Source of the DNA: Sphingopyxis sp. 113P3
GTDB lineage: Bacteria > Pseudomonadota > Alphaproteobacteria > Sphingomonadales > Sphingomonadaceae
Assembly (NCBI RefSeq): GCF_001278035.1
Contig: NZ_CP009452.1
Coordinates: 4,125,501-4,189,500 of the forward strand
DNA length: 64,000 nucleotides
Direction: 5' to 3'
Shown: positions 26,032 to 34,569 of the stretch, piece after piece
Position numbering within the stretch: the first letter of the stretch is position 1
Layout: each line of letters opens with the position of its first letter
The notes under the pieces: model-generated
The model's database searches: none
Told to the model about the DNA's origin: nothing
Seen by the model: the letters and a program-made list of their open reading frames with translations, nothing else
Program-made: the position numbers and the translations under genes

Positions 26032-26996
26032 CAGGACGCCATCAGCGGACGATAACCTCCATCCTCGTCCATCTCCTCGGCCCACAGCGCCATCTGGAAA
26101 TCATCGTAGGAGACGCCGCATTGCTCAAGCATCCAGGCCGCAAGGTCCGGATGATCGGCAACCGCTTCGGCGAAACTGTCGCAGCGACCGCGACCCCGGT
26201 CGAACCACCAGCGATCATCGTCCTCCCGGACGGCAGGATCGCGTTCGATCACCAGCCGCGACGCATCGAGCTCGAGCATCGCGGCGAGCAGCTTCTCGCA
26301 ATGAACGACATCGAGCGTCTCACGCGGTCCGTGCTGGCGTTCATAGCCGACCGACAGGTTGGTGCATTCGGGGATGATGCCCGCATATTCATTGGTGTCG
26401 GTATAGACCCCCGTGTCGTCGGGCGCGTAACGGAAGCCCGCGTTCTGCTGGTTGAGTGCCGACGCGAGGCTCGTCGCAAAGGCGTCGGAGCAGGTCCGGC
26501 CATAGCTTTGATGGGTGATGACATCGCCGAGCCCGGCGCGGTCGAAGGCGATCGCCGCATCGATATTCGCGAGCAGTTCGGGCGTATGGCGCTCGATCCA
26601 GCGCGACCCGAGACAGCCCTGCTCCTCGCCGCGATGGAAGAGGTAGAGGCCAGGACACGCGGCCGCGATCATGCCGAGCATGATCCACAGCCCCGCGCCG
26701 TCGTCGGCGCCGAGCGACATGCCAGCCTTGCCGTCGCAGAGATGCGCGACGCCATGCGCGTCGATGCCCACCGCCTGCGCTCCGCCCACCGCTGCGACCG
26801 TGTCGACATGGCAGCTCCACAGGGTGCGGGGACGACCCCCAATGGTGATCATCCGGTTGCCGAAGGCATCGGAACGCATGCCGGGAATCCGGTCGAGATA
26901 TTCGCGGCAGAAGGCGCGTTCGGTGGCGCTGTCATGGGGCCGCGCCCAGGACAGGATTTCGAGCAGGCCGGCCCGGCCCGTCAGTTCATAGTTCAT
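26031..26996 (-). CDS. M20/M42-like metallopeptidase family protein
   Basis: A 321-residue protein with the layout of cocatalytic aminopeptidases: SCHVDTVAAVGG (first metal ligands His and Asp), SLGADDGAGLW (bridging Asp), LFHRGEEQGCLGSRW (catalytic Glu-Glu pair) and a late CTNLSVGYERQHGPRE. It lacks a signal peptide. Peptidase genes of this sort are unusual among plasmid backbone genes. It is coupled at both ends: five bases from the zinc-ribbon protein gene upstream and overlapping the small gene downstream. Substrate unknown. Confidence 0.65.
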   Translation of the reverse strand: MNYELTGRAGLLEILSWARPHDSATERAFCREYLDRIPGMRSDAFGNRMITIGGRPRTLWSCHVDTVAAVGGAQAVGIDAHGVAHLCDGKAGMSLGADDGAGLWIMLGMIAAACPGLYLFHRGEEQGCLGSRWIERHTPELLANIDAAIAFDRAGLGDVITHQSYGRTCSDAFATSLASALNQQNAGFRYAPDDTGVYTDTNEYAGIIPECTNLSVGYERQHGPRETLDVVHCEKLLAAMLELDASRLVIERDPAVREDDDRWWFDRGRGRCDSFAEAVADHPDLAAWMLEQCGVSYDDFQMALWAEEMDEDGGYRPLMAS

Positions 26997-27000
26997 GGGA

Positions 27001-28599
27001 TCAGGCTCCTGTATGCGAGGGGGTAGCGGCAGGGGCTGAGGCGCCTGCAGCGGCAGGGACGAGGCTATCGGCTAGCCCCGGTGCTTCGAGAGAATTGCGG
27101 TGCGCGCGCCCACAATTGCAGGGTTCGAAAGGCTGGCGACGCAAGGTTTCGAGGCGAAGGCGCTCCGCTTCCTCCCGCTCGCGCCTCAGCCGCTCGTCGC
27201 GGGCACGCTCCCCGGCCGCCTGCCATTTGGCGACCTCGATCGCGATCGCGGCCATTTCATATCGAAACCAGTCATGGGCGAGGACATGGGCGTTGGCGAG
27301 CGACGGGTCGTCATCGTCGAAGGGCTCGGGAAGATGATCGGCGCAGAGCCATTCGCCATGATATTCGGTGAGATCGTCGGCGTGGAACCATTGGCCGGAG
27401 GCGTCGCACCGGCGGCAGCAGCTTTCGATCCACCATTCGCCGCGATCGTCGAGATAGACCGCGCCAAATGCTTCCACATCGTCTTCGAGAACATCATGCT
27501 CGTCGCCATCGGCGAGAACCGTGATGAAGGTTTCGGCGTCGCTGTACGAGCGCCCGTTGTGATCACAGAAGACGGAGTGATCGGTGAAGCAGCTGTAGCA
27601 CCACTCTTCCGATGAGCCGTCGCGGTAATAGACCTCGTCGTGCGCGGTCGTTTCGCGGTCGCACCGCGGGCAGTACCAGCATCGATTTCCGAGCCCATTG
27701 GTGTTCTCGGACGGGATGCTGCCGCGTCCGATGATGAGATATTCGCCATCGTCAGCGAGGTCATCGCCCGCATCGATATAGGGAACGACGAAGCTGTCGC
27801 CGTCGACGATCCGCCGGATGCGCGCGCCGTTCAGCCCGCCCTTGGCGTAGCCGGCATTTTCGAGAAGCAACCTGAGGCGCGACACATCGCCATAGAGGCT
27901 GGTGTAGATCTTGCGCTCGGGCCACACCACGCTGCGCGCCCGGGCATCGTCACGAGGTCCGATATAGGCGATGGCCGTATCGGGACCGGCATAGACGCGC
28001 GTCGGGTGACAGAAGCTGTCGAACTCGCTTGCGTCATGCGCCATGCAGCTACCAGGACCGCCGACATAGACATCTTCGATCTCATCGGCATCCTGGGTGA
28101 TCTTGAGCGCATCTTCCTCGAGCTGCACCGAGAGCCGGGCGCACCAGCCCTCGATCGCATTGTTGTCGAGATGAGCCGAGAAGAAGCGATGGAGGTAGCG
28201 GCCGGGTGACATCACGAGCTGGCGGTCGATCTGGCCCTTGGCGGCATTTTCGGTGAAGGCGATCTTGCCGGCCTGCTCGGTCGAGACATGGCAGAAATGC
28301 TCGTCGTGCTTTTCCCGGTACCAGGGCTCGTCGTGCCAGGGCGTCGGCGCATAGCTGCCGTCGGCGAAGCGCAGCTTCTCGCGGACCGGCCAGTCGACAT
28401 CGCCGATATCGGCGCCGGCAAGCGCGATACGAAGCTGCACATCGGGCGCGCGGAGGAGCAGTTGCTTCCGCGCTGCTTCGGCTTCCTCGAAGGAGGGCCA
28501 GAGATATTGCTGGTCGCCGTTGGGCGCGAAAATGAATTCGATCGTGATCGGCCGCCACTCGGCTTCCGAGTGCGGACACAAGATTTGGAACTGTGCCAT
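27001..28599 (-). CDS. Large hypothetical protein with zinc-ribbon-like Cys clusters
   Basis: A 532-residue protein I cannot assign. It begins MAQFQILCPHSEAEWRPITI and contains Cys clusters near the middle (CWYCPRCDRE... CYSCF...FCDHNG) and later (CCRRCDASGQW... WLCADH), consistent with several zinc-binding knuckles, plus a charged helical C-terminus rich in Arg and Glu. Similar proteins sit with ParB-like genes in sphingomonad plasmids. ATG 28599 is used; ATG 28605 is two codons upstream. A role in plasmid nucleic-acid biology is only a guess. Confidence 0.6.
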   Translation of the reverse strand: MAQFQILCPHSEAEWRPITIEFIFAPNGDQQYLWPSFEEAEAARKQLLLRAPDVQLRIALAGADIGDVDWPVREKLRFADGSYAPTPWHDEPWYREKHDEHFCHVSTEQAGKIAFTENAAKGQIDRQLVMSPGRYLHRFFSAHLDNNAIEGWCARLSVQLEEDALKITQDADEIEDVYVGGPGSCMAHDASEFDSFCHPTRVYAGPDTAIAYIGPRDDARARSVVWPERKIYTSLYGDVSRLRLLLENAGYAKGGLNGARIRRIVDGDSFVVPYIDAGDDLADDGEYLIIGRGSIPSENTNGLGNRCWYCPRCDRETTAHDEVYYRDGSSEEWCYSCFTDHSVFCDHNGRSYSDAETFITVLADGDEHDVLEDDVEAFGAVYLDDRGEWWIESCCRRCDASGQWFHADDLTEYHGEWLCADHLPEPFDDDDPSLANAHVLAHDWFRYEMAAIAIEVAKWQAAGERARDERLRREREEAERLRLETLRRQPFEPCNCGRAHRNSLEAPGLADSLVPAAAGASAPAATPSHTGA

Positions 28600-28814
28600 G
28601 GACATGACTCCACGCAGCCGCGCGCGTCCCCCGGAGCGGAGGCGCGGGCTGGATTGTTGGGAAATGGCGCAGGGTCGGCGAGGGTCCGGCATCAGCGCCC
28701 TGGCTGGGGGCGATGGTCGGTCTCGGGTCGCTTCAAGCCGCCCAAGGGCGACTTTCCAAACGCCGCTGCGCCGTATCGAAAGGTCCGGCGGGGTTCATGG
28801 CCCCGCCAGCCGTA

Positions 28815-30875
28815 TCACTCGGCCGCGACGGGAAGCTCGATGTCACCGGCCTCGGCCGCGTCGTCGGGCTCGTCATCGAGCCCCGGCGTGCGCATCGGCG
28901 CCGGAAGCCAGCGCGTCTCCTCGACCAGCCGCTCGGCCTCGCGCGCCATGTCGGCCTTCTTCAAATGGTCGATCATCCTGGCGAAGGCCTCGCCGCGCGC
29001 CTCGGCGACATCGGCAAGGATCCGCGGCTTGGTGACGCTGCGGAAATAATCATCGGCGGTCGGCCGCCAGCCCGCGCCATGAACATCGAGCCCCACAGCG
29101 CGCGCCAGGATATGGCTGTGCGCGATCCGGCGCTCGACGCCGTGCGCCGAAATCCGGCCATTGTCATATTTGGGCACGATCTCGGCCTGCGCGTTGACGC
29201 AGAGCGACGCGCAATGCGCGAACAGCTTCGTCTGCTCCTCGCCATCGAGCGTGAGCAAATAGTCCCACACCTCTTTGTCCGACTGCGGGAGCCGCTCTTT
29301 CCATTCGGCCGCGCGCGCATCGATCGCCTGTGCCGGACCGCAATCGCGAAGATTGGTCGGCGCGTTCGTGAAATAGACGCGGTTCGGCGACACCTGAACG
29401 CAGCTTTCCCTGCTGCTCGAATAGAAGCAGCCGAGCACCAGGGCATGGAGAACCGAAGCGAAGGCGGTCGCCGGATCCTGCGCGAAGGCGTCCTGAAGCG
29501 CGAGCGTGCGCCACGCCGTCAGATCCGACACGAGCCGATCGGGAAGGGGCCGGAGTGTCTCCACCTCCTCGTCCTCCCCGGCGTCCGCCGACACCGCGGC
29601 TTCGCCGCCCGCGTCCGGGCCGGCGGACCGGGCATCGCCGTCCGCGGCCGAATGCGCTTCGTCTTCGGACGCTTCCGCCTTCGGCTCGTCCTCGGGCTTC
29701 ACGAATCCACGCTCGACCCGCACCGAACCATCGCGATCGATCGAGACGAAGGCACCGGCGATCGCCATTTCGGCCGGGTCGAACAGCTCCGGCCGGTCCG
29801 CGAGCGTACCGAGCTCGGTCTCGACTGCATCGAGACGCGCGTGGACCTCGGCCGGAACCTCCGGGGCATCGGCCCATTCACCCTCGAGTTCCTCGGCTTC
29901 GGCCTCGAGCGTGGCGACGCGCGCCAGCTCGTCCTCGCTCATCGGGGTCACCTCGCGGTCGATTTCGCGGAGGCCGCGCGTGGCGTCCCACGGCAGGTCG
30001 ATCGAGGTCGTCACCCATTTCCAGCCCTCGGCAAGGACGCGCTCGCCTTCCGCCTTCAGCTTCTCGTCGACCAGCCGATCGAGAAGCGCCGGATCGGTGA
30101 GCCAGCCGCCGCCGTCGGCTTCGAACAGGTCGCGCACGACGCCGCCACCGGCTTCGACATAGGCGCCCAGACCGACGAAGCATGTCCGTTTGTCGGCGGC
30201 GCGCACGCTGTTCTCGGTCAGCTTCTGCCGAATATAGGCCGCCGATTTGTTGAAGCTGTGTTCGAGCTGGTCCCACAGCTCTTCCTGGCGCGCATGGTCG
30301 TCCGACACGGTGAACGCCATCAGCTGGTCGAGCGTCATCGCATCGTCGGCGTAGAGGGTGTGAAGCTTCGGCGAGACACCCGCGAGCTTGAGCCGCTGGC
30401 GCACCGCGGCCGGCGTGGTGTGGAAGTGCGCGGCGATTTCCTCGATGCCGGTGTCCTTCTCGACCATCGCCAGCATCGCACGAAACTCGTCGAGCGGATG
30501 AAGCTGCTCGCGAAAGCTGTTTTCGGCGAGACTGTCCTCCTCGGCGAGGATATCATTGTCGGCAGCGCGCACGACGCAGGGGATCGGCGCATCCTTCGCG
30601 AGCCTTTTGCGCTTCACCAACAGTTCCAGCGCGCGGTGGCGGCGCCCGCCGGCCGGTATCTCATACCGGCCGGTTTCCTGGCCGTCGGCACCCAGCAGCG
30701 GCCGGACGTTGAGGCTCTGGAGCAGCCCGCGCCGGTCGATGTCGTCGGCCAGCGCGTCGATCGACACGCCGGCCTTCACACGCCGGACATTGGACTGCGA
30801 CAGGACCAGCCGGTCGAGCGGGATGTCGCGCGACGGGCTGAGGGTGATTTTGGCGGCAGTTCTGGCCATGGCCAT
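28815..30875 (-). CDS. Large ParB/RepB/Spo0J-type nuclease-domain protein
   Basis: About 686 residues. The N-terminal ParB domain has IPLDRLVLSQSNVRRV, YEIPAGGRRHRALELL (box with GxxRxxA) and LAEENSFRE-like SLAENSFREQLHPLDEF; a HTH follows (EEIAAHFHTTPAAVRQRLKLAGVS). The middle is acidic and low-complexity (about 400-470), and the C-terminus is a separate helical domain. It is far longer than partition ParB (about 300 residues), and no ParA is beside it; such proteins are typical of plasmids and conjugative elements and may act in gene silencing or transfer. Translation probably starts at ATG 30875 or 30869. Confidence 0.85.
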   Translation of the reverse strand: MAMARTAAKITLSPSRDIPLDRLVLSQSNVRRVKAGVSIDALADDIDRRGLLQSLNVRPLLGADGQETGRYEIPAGGRRHRALELLVKRKRLAKDAPIPCVVRAADNDILAEEDSLAENSFREQLHPLDEFRAMLAMVEKDTGIEEIAAHFHTTPAAVRQRLKLAGVSPKLHTLYADDAMTLDQLMAFTVSDDHARQEELWDQLEHSFNKSAAYIRQKLTENSVRAADKRTCFVGLGAYVEAGGGVVRDLFEADGGGWLTDPALLDRLVDEKLKAEGERVLAEGWKWVTTSIDLPWDATRGLREIDREVTPMSEDELARVATLEAEAEELEGEWADAPEVPAEVHARLDAVETELGTLADRPELFDPAEMAIAGAFVSIDRDGSVRVERGFVKPEDEPKAEASEDEAHSAADGDARSAGPDAGGEAAVSADAGEDEEVETLRPLPDRLVSDLTAWRTLALQDAFAQDPATAFASVLHALVLGCFYSSSRESCVQVSPNRVYFTNAPTNLRDCGPAQAIDARAAEWKERLPQSDKEVWDYLLTLDGEEQTKLFAHCASLCVNAQAEIVPKYDNGRISAHGVERRIAHSHILARAVGLDVHGAGWRPTADDYFRSVTKPRILADVAEARGEAFARMIDHLKKADMAREAERLVEETRWLPAPMRTPGLDDEPDDAAEAGDIELPVAAE

Positions 30876-30970
30876 TCTCCATGACGGGCCGCCGCGAGAC
30901 ACTCTCCCGGCTTTCAAGCCCGTCACGAAAACCCGGCCCTCCTCTCCCTTTGGGGCCGCCGCAGGCGGAC

Positions 30971-31393
30971 CTATCCGCACCCGGAAATCCGGCAGCCACG
31001 CCCGCTCATCCGCGCTGCCGCTTCGCGCAAACGCCGCTCGCCGAGCAGGATCGAGCCCGCGCTGCGAGCCGCCGCGGCATAGACCGAGAGCGGATGATGC
31101 GGCGTGAAGCCGAGATCACGCTCGATACCAAGGCCGAACGGCAGCCGGACCGCTTCGAGTTCGGCCAGCGCGAAGCTGCCGAGCTCGGGGCATCCGAAGC
31201 CAAGGTCGGCAAGGCCGAACAATATGCCGTCCTCGTCCATCTCGGTCGCGAGCCAGGTCGCCGATCCCACCGGGTTGAAGAAGCGCACGACGGGCGCCGG
31301 ATCGGGCTCGCGCCCGCCGCGCGCGACGGCTGCACGACGGGCCGCGTCGTTGGCGCGCAGGTGCGCCGCGAGATCGGGGGTCAGGAGTTTCAT
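30971..31393 (-). CDS. DUF2958-domain protein
   Basis: A 140-residue protein beginning MKLLTPDLAAHLRAN, with FFNPVGSATWLATEMDEDGILFGLADLG and the SFALAELEAVRLPFGLGIERD segment, matching DUF2958. Function is unknown; the family is carried by plasmids and integrative elements next to ParB-like and Toprim genes, as here. Its ATG overlaps the stop of a tiny upstream ORF (ATGA, 31390-31393). It is on the same strand as the ParB-like gene 95 bases downstream. Confidence 0.8.
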   Translation of the reverse strand: MKLLTPDLAAHLRANDAARRAAVARGGREPDPAPVVRFFNPVGSATWLATEMDEDGILFGLADLGFGCPELGSFALAELEAVRLPFGLGIERDLGFTPHHPLSVYAAAARSAGSILLGERRLREAAARMSGRGCRISGCG

Positions 31394-31491
31394 GTCGCCG
31401 CCCTGCCCGCCAGGGTTGGGGCGTACATGCCGGCCGGGCGGACGCCGGGCCGCGCGAGCGCCCGGGGCAGGAAGAAGGGATGATATGTCAT
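31390..31491 (-). CDS. Possible 33-residue leader ORF upstream of the DUF2958 gene
   Basis: A 33-codon frame starting MTYHPFFLPRALARPG ends with TGA overlapping the DUF2958 ATG by three bases. That overlap is the only support; the ribosome site is weak and I know no homologue. It could be a short coupled peptide or chance. Confidence 0.25.
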   Translation of the reverse strand: MTYHPFFLPRALARPGVRPAGMYAPTLAGRAAT

Positions 31492-31635
31492 GCAAGGTCT
31501 CCGCGGCGGACCGGAGGCAGGGCCACTCCCGCCTCCTTCGATCCGCTCACCAGGACCCGTGCCTTCCTCTCGCTCTCTTTCCGGCGCCCCGCGGCACCGT
31601 CCGGCGACCGGAATATAGATGCAGATCTGGGGCCA

Positions 31636-31645
31636 ATTTTCCGGG
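31636..31645. repeat. Left target-site duplication of the ISAs1 element
   Basis: ATTTTCCGGG directly precedes the left inverted repeat and is repeated exactly at 32863-32872 after the right one. ISAs1-family elements make 8-10 bp duplications. Confidence 0.9.
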
Positions 31646-32862
31646 CAGGGGAATCGCATTTGAAAAATATAGTAGCGCGATGAGTTGATATGGATTCTTT
31701 GGGTGTCCTTCATAGTAAGGAGGATATCCATGTCCTGGTTTGCCGCGGCGTTTGATGATCTTCGCGATCCGCGAACGGGCAACGCGCGCCGTCACGATCT
31801 GCTGGAAGTGCTGACGATGGCGCTGACGGCGTCGATTTGCGGGGCGGAGAGTTGTTCGGATTTTGCGGATTTCGCGGTGGATCGCGAGGATCTGTTCCGG
31901 GAGTTTCTGCGCCTTGAGAATGGGGTTCCCAGCCATGACACCTTCTCCCGGATTTTCCGGCTGCTGGATCCGGCAGCCTTTGCACGCTGCTTCGAGCAGT
32001 TTCTGACCGCTCTTGGCGAAGCGGGTGCCGGTGTTGTCGCCATCGACGGCAAGACACTGCGGCGCTCGTTCGACACGGCAGCCGGCCGATCGCCGCTGGC
32101 GGTGGTGACGGCCTTTGCCTCGTCGACACGCACCGTCATCGGCCAGGAAAGCTTCCGTCCGGGGGAAGGCGACAGCGAAATCCTTGCCGCAAGAGCGCTC
32201 CTCGAATGCCTGGACCTCACAGGCCAGCTTGTCACCGCCGATGCCCTGCACTGCCAGACCGAGACTGCGCAGCTGATCCTCGATCGTGGCGGCGATTATC
32301 TCTTACGTCTCAAGGCGAACAGACCGGCCCTGCATGAGGCGGTGGCCAGCTACTTCGCTGCACCGGATATCCTTGCCGGTCTCGCCACGACTGAGACAAG
32401 CGATGCCGATCATGGACGTCTCGAAGAGCGGCGGGCTTTTGTCAGCCATGACCTTGGCTGGCTGCACGGTCCCAAGCGCGCCTGCACCGAACCGGTGGAC
32501 ATGCCCGCTCTTGCCTGTCTCGGCATGATCGAGGCCACGGTCACCCGCAATGGAAAGACCACAACGACCCGCCATTATCATCTCTCATCCCGGACGCTGA
32601 GCCCGGAAGAATATCTTGCCGCCGCCAGATCCCACTGGTCGATCGAAAATGGTCTCCACTGGGTGCTCGACATGACATTCGATGAAGATCGCGCCCGCAG
32701 CCGAAAGGACCATGCCCCCGAAAATCTCGCAACCTTGCGCAAGCTCGCCCTCAATGTCCTGCGAACCGCCAGACCCGATATCTCCATCAGGAGAAAACGG
32801 AAACGCTCCGGATGGTCCAACGCCTTCGCCAAAACCATCCTCGGTCAAATGCGATAGCCCTG
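31646..32862 (+). mobile_element. ISAs1-family insertion sequence, complete
   Basis: A 1,217-bp element with terminal inverted repeats CAGGGGAATCGCATTTGA (31646-31663) and, inverted, CAGGGCTATCGCATTTGA (32862-32845), which match at 16 of 18 positions. It carries one intact transposase gene. Perfect 10-bp target duplications on both sides indicate a recent insertion. Confidence 0.95.
31730..32857 (+). CDS. ISAs1-family transposase (DDE)
   Basis: A 375-residue transposase, the usual family length. It has the N-terminal region FDDLRDPRTGNARRHDLLEVL, then VVAIDGKTLRRSFD (first catalytic Asp), VTADALHCQTETAQLILDRGGDYLLRLKAN (second Asp) and RSHWSIENGLHWVLDMTFDEDRAR (catalytic Glu). ATG 31730 follows AAGGAGGA at a good distance. 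These proteins were once called H-repeat-associated proteins. The frame is complete to the right inverted repeat. Confidence 0.95.
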   Translation: MSWFAAAFDDLRDPRTGNARRHDLLEVLTMALTASICGAESCSDFADFAVDREDLFREFLRLENGVPSHDTFSRIFRLLDPAAFARCFEQFLTALGEAGAGVVAIDGKTLRRSFDTAAGRSPLAVVTAFASSTRTVIGQESFRPGEGDSEILAARALLECLDLTGQLVTADALHCQTETAQLILDRGGDYLLRLKANRPALHEAVASYFAAPDILAGLATTETSDADHGRLEERRAFVSHDLGWLHGPKRACTEPVDMPALACLGMIEATVTRNGKTTTTRHYHLSSRTLSPEEYLAAARSHWSIENGLHWVLDMTFDEDRARSRKDHAPENLATLRKLALNVLRTARPDISIRRKRKRSGWSNAFAKTILGQMR

Positions 32863-32872
32863 ATTTTCCGGG
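32863..32872. repeat. Right target-site duplication of the ISAs1 element
   Basis: ATTTTCCGGG immediately follows the right inverted repeat and is identical to the copy at 31636-31645. Confidence 0.9.
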
Positions 32873-33090
32873 GCCCGCGCCTTTCCCGTTTCCGGCCAAT
32901 CGATTAGGACCGGGAGGCGATCGCCGTCGCGCAGCAGGGGCCAGGGCAAAAGCCCGCCTCGCCGAGGGCCGGGACCAGTCGCATAATGTCCCATCTGTCG
33001 TCCGTGCCGGAGAGGAACCGGGACCGGCGACCCAGGGAGCGGCTCGCGGGATCGACGGGTTGGGAACGTGCCGGCGACCGGACGGTCACA

Positions 33091-33843
33091 GTGAAGCATT
33101 TTTGTTTGATGGAGGAACTCGCCCTCGAAATTTCCACGGCGACGAATGAGGACGGGCTCTTCGAAGCCCTCGCGCGCGCATCGATGCGCCTCGGCTTCGA
33201 CCATTTCGCGCTCGCCTATGACCGGCGCGGCAATGCCGAGCCGGCATCCCTGCTGGTTCACAATTACCCCGATGCCTGGGCCAAGGTCTATGTCGGTTTC
33301 GATCTTGGCGGTGCCGATCCGGTGCGCCGCGCCGGCGAACGGTCGATGACCGGCTTCCGCTGGGACGAGATCGAAAGCTACATCCCGCTGACCCGCAGCG
33401 ACCGGCAAATGCTCCATGTCGGCCGCGAATATGGTCTCGCCGACGGCTATACGGTGCCGCGCCACCTCCCTGGCGAGGCCAGCGGCGCCTGCTCTTTCGT
33501 CCTGCGCCCGCAAAGCGAGCTTCAGGACGATATGCTCCGCATTGCCGAAATCATCGGCGCGCTCGCGATCGTCTCGGCACGCCAGCTCGTCGGCGCCGTG
33601 CCGCTAAAAAGCAAAGCGACGCTGAGCGAACGGCAGCGCGAGTGCGTATTATGGACCGCACGCGGCAAGACCGCGGCCGAAGTGGCGGTCATTCTCGGGA
33701 TCGGCGAAGTGACGGTCGTCCAGCATCTCAAGACCGCGCGCGACCGCTATGACGTGCATTGCGGCCAGATGCTGACCCTCTGCGCGCTGTTCGATGGCCT
33801 CATCGGATTCGGGGACGTCTATGACTGGTGGCACGCGCGCTGA
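33091..33843 (+). CDS. LuxR-family quorum-sensing regulator
   Basis: About 250 residues from GTG 33091. Residues about 10-165 form an autoinducer-binding domain (FDHFALAYDRR, YVGFDLGGADPVRRAGERS, FRWDEIESYIPLTRSDRQML). A GerE-type HTH occupies about 180-240 (LSERQRECVLWTARGKTAAEVAVILGIGEVTVVQHLKTA). It should bind an acyl-homoserine lactone and control transcription. A LuxI-type synthase lies 1.3 kb downstream on the same strand, with a mercury-type cassette between them. A later in-frame ATG at 33109 is an alternative start. Confidence 0.88.
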   Translation: MKHFCLMEELALEISTATNEDGLFEALARASMRLGFDHFALAYDRRGNAEPASLLVHNYPDAWAKVYVGFDLGGADPVRRAGERSMTGFRWDEIESYIPLTRSDRQMLHVGREYGLADGYTVPRHLPGEASGACSFVLRPQSELQDDMLRIAEIIGALAIVSARQLVGAVPLKSKATLSERQRECVLWTARGKTAAEVAVILGIGEVTVVQHLKTARDRYDVHCGQMLTLCALFDGLIGFGDVYDWWHAR

Positions 33844-33885
33844 CCGCGTCAACGACGACTTGTCCGGAAATTCAGCAAGGAGGCA

Positions 33886-33950
33886 GGCACGCCCGGAATG
33901 ACAGCCGAGGCAAGGGCGTGCCGCTCAGTCGCAGCACGCGCCCTTGCCTC
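33886..33950. terminator. Overlapping inverted repeats between luxR-type gene and GDCCVxC gene
   Basis: GAGGCAAGGGCGTGC (33907-33921) can pair with GCACGCGCCCTTGCCTC (33934-33950), a long stem that includes the end of the leftward gene and could terminate both convergent units. GGGCGTGCC (33914-33922) can instead pair with GGCACGCCC (33886-33894), so two mutually exclusive stems are possible. No T-run is present. Confidence 0.4.
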
Positions 33951-34149
33951 CGATCTGGATCGGAGGGCAGGGCGTGGTTCCATAGGAGCAGAACACGCAG
34001 CAGTCGCCGGGCTCGGGCCTCAGCACGGCACCGCAGCCCTTGCAGTCATAGAAGAACTGACAGGCGTCGGTCGGCATCGTTTCCGTCTCGCGATGGCCGC
34101 ACTGCGGACAGGTGATCGTCGAACGAAGGTCGGGGCCGGCATCAGACAT
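33925..34149 (-). CDS. GDCCVxC-domain protein
   Basis: A 74-residue Cys-rich protein with a zinc-ribbon-like CPQCGHRETE, FYDCKGCGAVLRP, and the signature GDCCVFCSYGTTPCPP, ending KGACCD. The family is small and is found next to mercury-resistance genes, where a thiol role in metal handling is assumed. Its ATG overlaps the MerT-like stop (34142-34149), so the two are translated together. The residue at the position that is selenocysteine in some relatives is Cys here. Confidence 0.85.
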   Translation of the reverse strand: MSDAGPDLRSTITCPQCGHRETETMPTDACQFFYDCKGCGAVLRPEPGDCCVFCSYGTTPCPPIQIGGKGACCD

Positions 34150-34492
34150 AATGGTAGCCCGCCCACAGCAGCGCCGCGCCAAGCAGGAGGCCGGCAAGCG
34201 TCAGGATGCGCACCCAGCGGGGCGTGCAGGCACCGCCGGGGCCACAGCGCGCGGCCGCGCGCTGCTGGCGGAACAGCAGGAAGGCGCCGAGAATGAGGCA
34301 TGCCGCCCCGATCAGAAGAAGCGGCGTGCGATAGGGCATGGCGACCATCGCGATGCCGCCGAGCCATGCGGCTCCGATCCCCGCAGAGGCCAGCAGGAAG
34401 GGCAGCGCGCAACAGGATGCAACGCCGAAAGCCGCGGCGATGCCGGCTAAGGTGAACGCGCCGGCGTCGATACCCTTGGGGCGATTCTGCAT
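34142..34492 (-). CDS. MerT-like mercuric ion transporter
   Basis: A 116-residue membrane protein with three or four helices: AGIAAAFGVASCCALPFLLAS carries the paired Cys of MerT in the first segment, followed by GGIAMVAMPYRTPLLLIGAAC, a cytoplasmic RCGPGGACTPRW Cys pair, and LTLAGLLLGAALLWAGYHYV. MerT imports Hg(II) across the inner membrane to MerA. Neither merA nor merP is in this cassette, so the imported metal must be handled elsewhere or the transporter has another role. A MerR-type promoter lies directly upstream. Confidence 0.8.
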   Translation of the reverse strand: MQNRPKGIDAGAFTLAGIAAAFGVASCCALPFLLASAGIGAAWLGGIAMVAMPYRTPLLLIGAACLILGAFLLFRQQRAAARCGPGGACTPRWVRILTLAGLLLGAALLWAGYHYV

Positions 34493-34524
34493 TGGGATCG
34501 GTTCCTTGTGCGGTGTGAGGGGAC

Positions 34525-34555
34525 GCCGTAGCATCTGTAGCAGCTACAGACTCAA
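34525..34555 (-). promoter_or_regulatory. MerR-type operator-promoter of the MerT-like operon
   Basis: Minus strand: TTGAGT (34555-34550), a 19-base spacer CTGTAGCTGCTACAGATGC containing the dyad CTGTAG/CTACAG, then TACGGC (34530-34525). The arrangement is the classical mer operator between divergent merR and merT. Confidence 0.8.
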
Positions 34556-34569
34556 GAGGTATTTTTGCG

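Noticed and set aside
28713..30884. 723-codon open frame on the plus strand
   Set aside because: It is the antisense of the ParB-like gene and has no recognisable domain.
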